Shown here in pieces: positions 22,432 through 26,819 of a stretch of 26,819 nt of DNA. The stretch is from NCBI RefSeq assembly GCF_946479885.1, contig NZ_CAMLHM010000050.1:1-26819 (forward strand). Direction: 5' to 3'. The notes below the pieces were generated by a model. That model ran no database searches and was not told where the DNA came from. It saw nothing but the letters and a program-made list of their open reading frames with translations. The translations under genes were made by a program, and so were the position numbers. Each line of letters starts with the position of its first letter. Position 1 is the first letter of the stretch. The DNA is from an uncultured Devosia sp. (lineage in GTDB: Bacteria > Pseudomonadota > Alphaproteobacteria > Rhizobiales > Devosiaceae).

Positions 22432-23055
22432 ATGAGCTTCGATCTCACTGAAAAACGCTACATCAAGGAAACGGGCCTGGAAGCCCGGGTTTCCCGTATC
22501 GTCGAGCCGGTGGCCAATGGCCTTGGTTTTTCCCTGGTGCGCGTCAAGATCACCCAGGAAAACGGCATGACCTTGCAGATCATGGCCGAAGACGAGCATG
22601 CGCGCTTCACCATCGTCAACTGCGAGACCCTCTCCAAGGACCTCTCGCCGGTGCTCGATGTGGAAGACCCGATCGACCGCGAATACCACCTTGAGGTTTC
22701 CTCGCCCGGCATCGACCGGCCGCTGGTGCGCAAGCGTGACTTCGCCGCCTATGTCGGCCACGAGGTCAAGATCGAGCTCAGCGACATGATCAATGGCCGC
22801 AAGCGCTTCCGCGGCTTCATCAAGGCGGTCGATGACGACGCGGTCATTATCACCCTGCCCGACGCCCCTGCCGGCACAGATCCCGACCACCGCCTGCTGT
22901 TCACTACCCTGGCGGAAGCCAAGCTGGTCATGACCGACGCCTTGATGGAAAAGGCGCGCATCGACCAGGAAGCCCACCCGATCGACGATGATGAGACCGA
23001 GACGGTCGAGATCGCCGACAACGATGACGATTCTATCTCTGAGGAGACACACTAA
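22432..23055 (+). CDS. rimP: Ribosome maturation factor RimP
   Basis: Needed for maturation of the 30S subunit. The product has 207 residues, longer than the usual 150-170 because of an acidic C-terminal tail (DDDETETVEIADNDDDSISE). The core shows RIVEPVANGLGFSLVRVKIT, the family hallmark DREYHLEVSSPGIDRPL, and a second small domain (GHEVKIELSDMINGRKRFRG). The ribosome binding site is weak (GGAACG). First gene of the operon with nusA starting at the next base after its stop. The acidic tail is typical of many alphaproteobacterial RimP proteins. Confidence 0.95.
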   Translation: MSFDLTEKRYIKETGLEARVSRIVEPVANGLGFSLVRVKITQENGMTLQIMAEDEHARFTIVNCETLSKDLSPVLDVEDPIDREYHLEVSSPGIDRPLVRKRDFAAYVGHEVKIELSDMINGRKRFRGFIKAVDDDAVIITLPDAPAGTDPDHRLLFTTLAEAKLVMTDALMEKARIDQEAHPIDDDETETVEIADNDDDSISEETH

Positions 23056-24654
23056 ATGGCCGTGAGCGCGAACCGCCTCGAACTGCTGCAGATCGCAGAT
23101 GCCGTTGCCCGCGAAAAGTCGATCGACCGCATGGTCGTGATCGAAGCGATGCAGGACGCCATGGAAAAGGCCGCCAAGGGCCGCTACGGCGCCGAGACGG
23201 AGATCAAGGTCGAGATCAACCCGCGCTCGGGCGAAACGCGCATGTGGCGCCTGCTCGAAATCGTCGAGGATATCGAAGAGCCCAGCCGCCAGATCGATCT
23301 CAAGCGCGCCCAGGCCAAGTCGCCGGAAGCCAAGATCGGCGATTTCCTGACCGAACCGCTGCCGCCCATGGAATTCGGCCGTATTGCCGCCCAGTCGGCC
23401 AAGCAGGTGATCGTGCAGAAGGTGCGCGATGCCGAGCGCGAGCGCATGTATGACGAGTATTTCAACCGCATCGGCGAGATCGTCAACGGCTCGGTCAAGC
23501 GCGTCGAATATGGCAATGTGATTGTCGACCTCGGCCGTGGCGAAGCCATCATCCGCCGCGACGAGCTGATTCCGCGCGAAATGTTCCGCTATGGCGACCG
23601 CGTGCGCGCCTATGTCTATGACGTGCGCCGCGAACAGCGCGGCCCGCAGATTTTCCTGAGCCGCACGCATCCGCAGTTCATGGCCAAGCTCTTCATGCAG
23701 GAAGTGCCCGAGATCTATGATGGCGTGATCACCATCCGCTCGATCGCCCGCGATCCGGGCTCGCGCGCCAAGATCGCCGTGACCTCCTCGGACTCTTCGA
23801 TCGATCCGGTCGGCGCCTGCGTGGGTATGCGCGGTTCGCGCGTCCAGGCCGTGGTCGGCGAGCTGCAGGGCGAAAAGATCGACATCATTCCGTGGACCGA
23901 CAACATTGCCGACCTCGTGGTTTCGGCGCTGCAGCCGGCCGATGTTGCCAAGGTGGTGCTCGACGAGCAGGCCGAGCGCATCGAAGTGGTCGTGCCCGAC
24001 GAACAGCTCTCGCTGGCCATCGGCCGTCGTGGCCAGAATGTGCGCCTCGCCAGCCAGCTCATCGGCTGGGATATCGACATCCTCACCGAGCAGGAAGAAA
24101 GCGAACGCCGCCAGAAGGAGTTCACCGAACGCTCCAGCCTGTTCATGGCTGCCCTTGACGTTGACGAGATGGTTGCCCAGCTATTGGCTTCGGAAGGCTT
24201 CTCCTCGGTTGAAGAGCTGGCCTATATCGACGCCAACGAAATCGCGTCGATCGACGGCTTCGACGAAGAGACCGCCGGCGAAATCCAGAATCGCGCCACC
24301 GAATACCTGGCGGCTATCGATCGGGCCCATGACGAAGAGCGCAAGAAGCTCGGCGTCGAGGACGAACTCTACGAGATCGCCGGCCTCACCGCCGCCATGC
24401 TGGTCGCGCTGGGCAAGGATGGCGTCAAGTCCGTCGAAGACTTTGCCGGTTGCGCCGCCGACGACCTGATCGGCTGGAGCGAACGCAAGGATGGCGAAAC
24501 CAAGCGCTTCGAAGGCACGTTCAAGGATTTCCCGGTGAGCCGTGAAGAGGCCGAAGACATGATCATGCAGGCCCGCATCAAGGCCGGCTGGATCAATGAA
24601 GAAGACCTGCCGCCGGTCGAAGGCGACGAGCTGACCGAAGAGGCTTCGGCCTAA
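23056..24654 (+). CDS. nusA: Transcription termination/antitermination factor NusA
   Basis: RNA polymerase-binding elongation factor of 532 residues. The N-terminal polymerase-binding domain spans about 1-130. The S1 domain is at about 135-200 ([20 protein letters not shown]). KH domains follow: [18 protein letters not shown] near 254 and [20 protein letters not shown] near 319. The C-terminal helix-hairpin-helix parts ([37 protein letters not shown]) correspond to the acidic repeats of proteobacterial NusA. It starts one base after the rimP stop. NusA promotes hairpin termination, so the hairpin in this operon's leader invites an autoregulation model. Confidence 0.97.
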   Translation: MAVSANRLELLQIADAVAREKSIDRMVVIEAMQDAMEKAAKGRYGAETEIKVEINPRSGETRMWRLLEIVEDIEEPSRQIDLKRAQAKSPEAKIGDFLTEPLPPMEFGRIAAQSAKQVIVQKVRDAERERMYDEYFNRIGEIVNGSVKRVEYGNVIVDLGRGEAIIRRDELIPREMFRYGDRVRAYVYDVRREQRGPQIFLSRTHPQFMAKLFMQEVPEIYDGVITIRSIARDPGSRAKIAVTSSDSSIDPVGACVGMRGSRVQAVVGELQGEKIDIIPWTDNIADLVVSALQPADVAKVVLDEQAERIEVVVPDEQLSLAIGRRGQNVRLASQLIGWDIDILTEQEESERRQKEFTERSSLFMAALDVDEMVAQLLASEGFSSVEELAYIDANEIASIDGFDEETAGEIQNRATEYLAAIDRAHDEERKKLGVEDELYEIAGLTAAMLVALGKDGVKSVEDFAGCAADDLIGWSERKDGETKRFEGTFKDFPVSREEAEDMIMQARIKAGWINEEDLPPVEGDELTEEASA

Positions 24655-24682
24655 GGGCCGAACGCCAGCGAGGGACCAGAAC

Positions 24683-25384
24683 ATGGCCCGGCGCGAAGAA
24701 ACGACCAGGATGTGCGCTCTGACACGGGCCGAAAAACCCGTGGCGGAGCTCATCCGTTTCGTGCTGGGGCCAGACGATGTGCTGGTGCCCGACACGGAAG
24801 CCAAGGCCGAGGGCCGCGGCGTCTGGATCAGTCTCAGCCGCGACCTGGTGGCCGAGGCGGTCAAGCGCAAGGTGTTTGCGCGCAGCCTCAAGACCGAGGT
24901 GCGGTTGCCCGATGACCTGCCCGGCCTGACCCAGATCAGGCTCGAGCAACGCTATCTGAGCGCCTTGGGCATGGCCCGCAAGGCGGGCCAACTGACCTTT
25001 GGCGCGACCAAGGTGCAGGGCCTGATCCGCACGGGTGACCTGATCGCGCTGATCACTGCTACCGACGCTGCCGAAGACGGGCGCAGCAAGATGGTCGGAC
25101 CGCTCAAGGCGCTGCATTACGCAGCCGCCGAGGAAGAAATCGAAGGCTTCGAAGTGCCCCATTTCGAATTGCTCTCCTCAGAGCAAATGGGTTTGGCACT
25201 CGGGCTGGAAAATGTGATACATGCTGCCCTCACGAGAGGGGCAGCAGCCCAAGCAGCAGTGGAAAAGGCCCGTAGACTGGCCCTTTATACTGCCAAACCA
25301 ACGGAAAAGGACACCGACCGCATTGCGGTTGACGGTGACCTTTTGCCCGAGGCCACCGACGAAAGACGCGAGATACATGGCTGA
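24683..25384 (+). CDS. YlxR-type RNA-binding protein with fused L7Ae-like domain
   Basis: 233 residues. The N-terminal YlxR (DUF448) domain, about residues 1-85, shows [20 protein letters not shown], then [16 protein letters not shown]. The second part ([34 protein letters not shown]) resembles the L7Ae/YlxQ RNA-binding fold, so the two proteins that are separate in Bacillus are joined here. It lies between nusA and infB, its standard place, and overlaps infB by 8 bases. Relatives bind RNase P RNA or ribosomal RNA; the role here is inferred. Confidence 0.92.
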   Translation: MARREETTRMCALTRAEKPVAELIRFVLGPDDVLVPDTEAKAEGRGVWISLSRDLVAEAVKRKVFARSLKTEVRLPDDLPGLTQIRLEQRYLSALGMARKAGQLTFGATKVQGLIRTGDLIALITATDAAEDGRSKMVGPLKALHYAAAEEEIEGFEVPHFELLSSEQMGLALGLENVIHAALTRGAAAQAAVEKARRLALYTAKPTEKDTDRIAVDGDLLPEATDERREIHG

Positions 25385-26819
25385 TAACGACGACAAGCGC
25401 ACCGACGACACTGGCGCGAAGAAGACGCTGACACTAAAGGGCGGCCCAGGCCTGGGCAACCGTCCGGGCATGTCGCGCGGTCCTTCGCGCTCGACGGTTG
25501 TCGTTGAAAAGCGCACGCGACTGGTGCCCAAGCCCAATGCTCCGAGCGTTCCGCATCGGCCGCAGCCGGCTGCAGGTGCACCATCGCAGAGCCAGCGCCC
25601 GGCCGCCGGTCGTCCGGCTGCAGCGCCGCGCGCGCCACTGGGGCTGAGTGCAGCCGAGGCCGAAGCCCGCCGTCAGGCGCTGGCGCTGGCTGGAGCCCGC
25701 CAGGCCGAGGACAAGGAACGCTTCGCCGCCGAAGAGGCGCGTCGCATGGAAGACGATGCCCGTCGCCGCCAGGTCCGCGAGGAAGCCGAGCGTGCCGACG
25801 AGGTCCGGCGTCAGGCCGAGACCGAGGCGCCGGCCAGTGCGCCGGTCGAGGTCGTTCCGGAAGCCGCGGCTCCCGTGGCGACGCCGGCCGCTGCGCCCGA
25901 AAGCGCACCGGCGCCGGTTGAAGCGCCCGAGCCTGCCCTTGCACCCGCATCGCAGCGTAATGCCGGCCCGTCCAGCGTGCGCGTGGTTGCCGGCCGTCCT
26001 GGCCAGCCGCCGCGTCCCGTGCGTCCGGCTGGCGAAGCTCGTCCGAGCGGCAATACCCGCCCGGAAAGCGAACGCGGCGCCAATGCGCTGATCAAGCCCG
26101 GTGCAGCCGGCGCCCGTCCTGGTGCGCCTGGTGCCCGTCCCTCCGGCACCGCTGGCCGTCCAGCCGGCGAGCGTCGTCCGCCCGGCTCGGGCATGGCGCC
26201 GATCGGCAATGTGCCGCCGGCCCCGCCCAGCGAAGCCGATGGCCGCAAGGTCCGCACCGGTGCACCCCAGACACGGCCGACCACCGAGGCTGAACTCGAA
26301 AACGCCCGCCGCGCCTCGCGCGCTGCGCCGGAGCGGCCGACGCGCCGTGCCGGCGAGGACGCCAATGCCCGTGGCCGCCTGACGGTGACCAATGCCGGCG
26401 CCGAGAGCGACCGCGACAAGGGCCCGTCCCTGGCCGCCATGCGCCGCCGCCGCGACAAGAAGATGGGCCGCAACCAGCAGGACGCGCCCAAGCTCAGCCG
26501 CGAAGTCATCATCCCCGAAGTCATCACGGTTGCCGAACTGGCCAACCGCATGGCCGAGCGCTCTGTCACCGTCATCAAGATGCTGATGGCGCAGGGCACG
26601 ATGGCGACCATCAACGACGTGGTCGATGCCGATACGGCGGAGCTGATTGCGAGCGAGCTGGGCCATACGGTCAAGCGCGTCTCCGAAGCCGACGTTGAAG
26701 AAGGCCTGTTCGATATCGCTTCGGACGACAAGGCCGAGGACCTGACCGATCGTGCGCCTGTCGTGACCATCATGGGTCACGTCGACCACGGCAAGACCTC
26801 GCTGCTCGACGCGATCCGC
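25377..26819 (+). CDS. infB: Translation initiation factor IF-2 (3' end outside window)
   Basis: GTPase that places initiator tRNA on the ribosome. The ATG at 25377 overlaps the upstream stop by 8 bases, and 481 codons run open to the right edge. The N-terminus begins [21 protein letters not shown] long Ala/Pro/Arg-rich, probably disordered region with a charged helical stretch ([20 protein letters not shown]) fills residues about 20-365. The IF2 N-terminal domain follows ([20 protein letters not shown], about 376-408). The G domain starts with the P-loop GHVDHGKT (residues 467-474). The rest lies beyond the window. Long open frames on the opposite strand reflect its biased codon use. Confidence 0.97.
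   Translation, partial: MADNDDKRTDDTGAKKTLTLKGGPGLGNRPGMSRGPSRSTVVVEKRTRLVPKPNAPSVPHRPQPAAGAPSQSQRPAAGRPAAAPRAPLGLSAAEAEARRQALALAGARQAEDKERFAAEEARRMEDDARRRQVREEAERADEVRRQAETEAPASAPVEVVPEAAAPVATPAAAPESAPAPVEAPEPALAPASQRNAGPSSVRVVAGRPGQPPRPVRPAGEARPSGNTRPESERGANALIKPGAAGARPGAPGARPSGTAGRPAGERRPPGSGMAPIGNVPPAPPSEADGRKVRTGAPQTRPTTEAELENARRASRAAPERPTRRAGEDANARGRLTVTNAGAESDRDKGPSLAAMRRRRDKKMGRNQQDAPKLSREVIIPEVITVAELANRMAERSVTVIKMLMAQGTMATINDVVDADTAELIASELGHTVKRVSEADVEEGLFDIASDDKAEDLTDRAPVVTIMGHVDHGKTSLLDAIR

Noticed and set aside
25434..26789. 451-codon minus-strand open frame at the right edge
   Set aside because: It lies opposite infB, whose Ala/Pro/Arg-rich codons leave reverse frames open. The plus strand carries MADNDDK start, IF2 N-terminal domain and the GHVDHGKT P-loop.

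Overview
The window is GC-rich chromosomal DNA from an alphaproteobacterium, most likely a Devosia-like member of the Hyphomicrobiales. That placement is an inference from several things: protein sequence character, the rimP-nusA-ylxR-infB order, a GTTC-N7-GTTC (alphaproteobacterial LexA-type) site, and CCCCTCACCCG-type paired repeats in the gaps between genes. No phage, transposase, CRISPR or rRNA was seen.

Left third (1-10085): a sugar-type uptake and catabolism locus. A leftward operon starts with a Tat-exported solute-binding protein (2835-4124), followed by two ABC permeases (1883-2830, 1006-1890) and a Gfo/Idh/MocA oxidoreductase that runs off the left edge. A LysR regulator (4581-5504) reads the other way. 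Then come a leftward TetR regulator (5745-6443) and a rightward catabolic set: a second Gfo/Idh/MocA oxidoreductase (6599-7750), a DUF993 aldolase-like protein (7896-9065) and a TIM-barrel sugar isomerase/epimerase (9207-10025), closed by a terminator. A palindrome of form TAAC-N6-GTTA lies just downstream of the predicted -10 in both the ABC promoter and the 6599 promoter, with a third copy near the ABC start. This ties the two operons into one probable TetR regulon. The substrate is unknown; this is the best candidate for an undescribed pathway.

Middle (10099-17857): housekeeping and accessory genes. These are a small secreted DUF2147-like protein, an RlmD/RumA-type 23S rRNA uracil methyltransferase, a large fused FAD/Fe-S 2-hydroxyacid dehydrogenase, a DUF1761 membrane gene broken by one extra T, a PadR regulator with two GATATATCTT sites, an NDUFA9-like NAD(P)-binding protein, and a GFA-family zinc protein with a LexA-like box in its promoter.

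Right third (17916-26819): tRNA-Leu(CAG), metK (TTG start), trmB, an HxlR regulator, a small exported protein, a ferredoxin-reductase-like flavoprotein with an overlapping 70-aa gene, and the operon rimP-nusA-ylxR-infB. infB is cut by the right edge. The leader of this operon carries a terminator-like hairpin between promoter and rimP, which may act as an attenuator.

The gaps carry several repeat families: paired inverted CCCCTCACCCG-type repeats at four places, a 26-bp inverted repeat after metK, and three 24-bp direct repeats after trmB.
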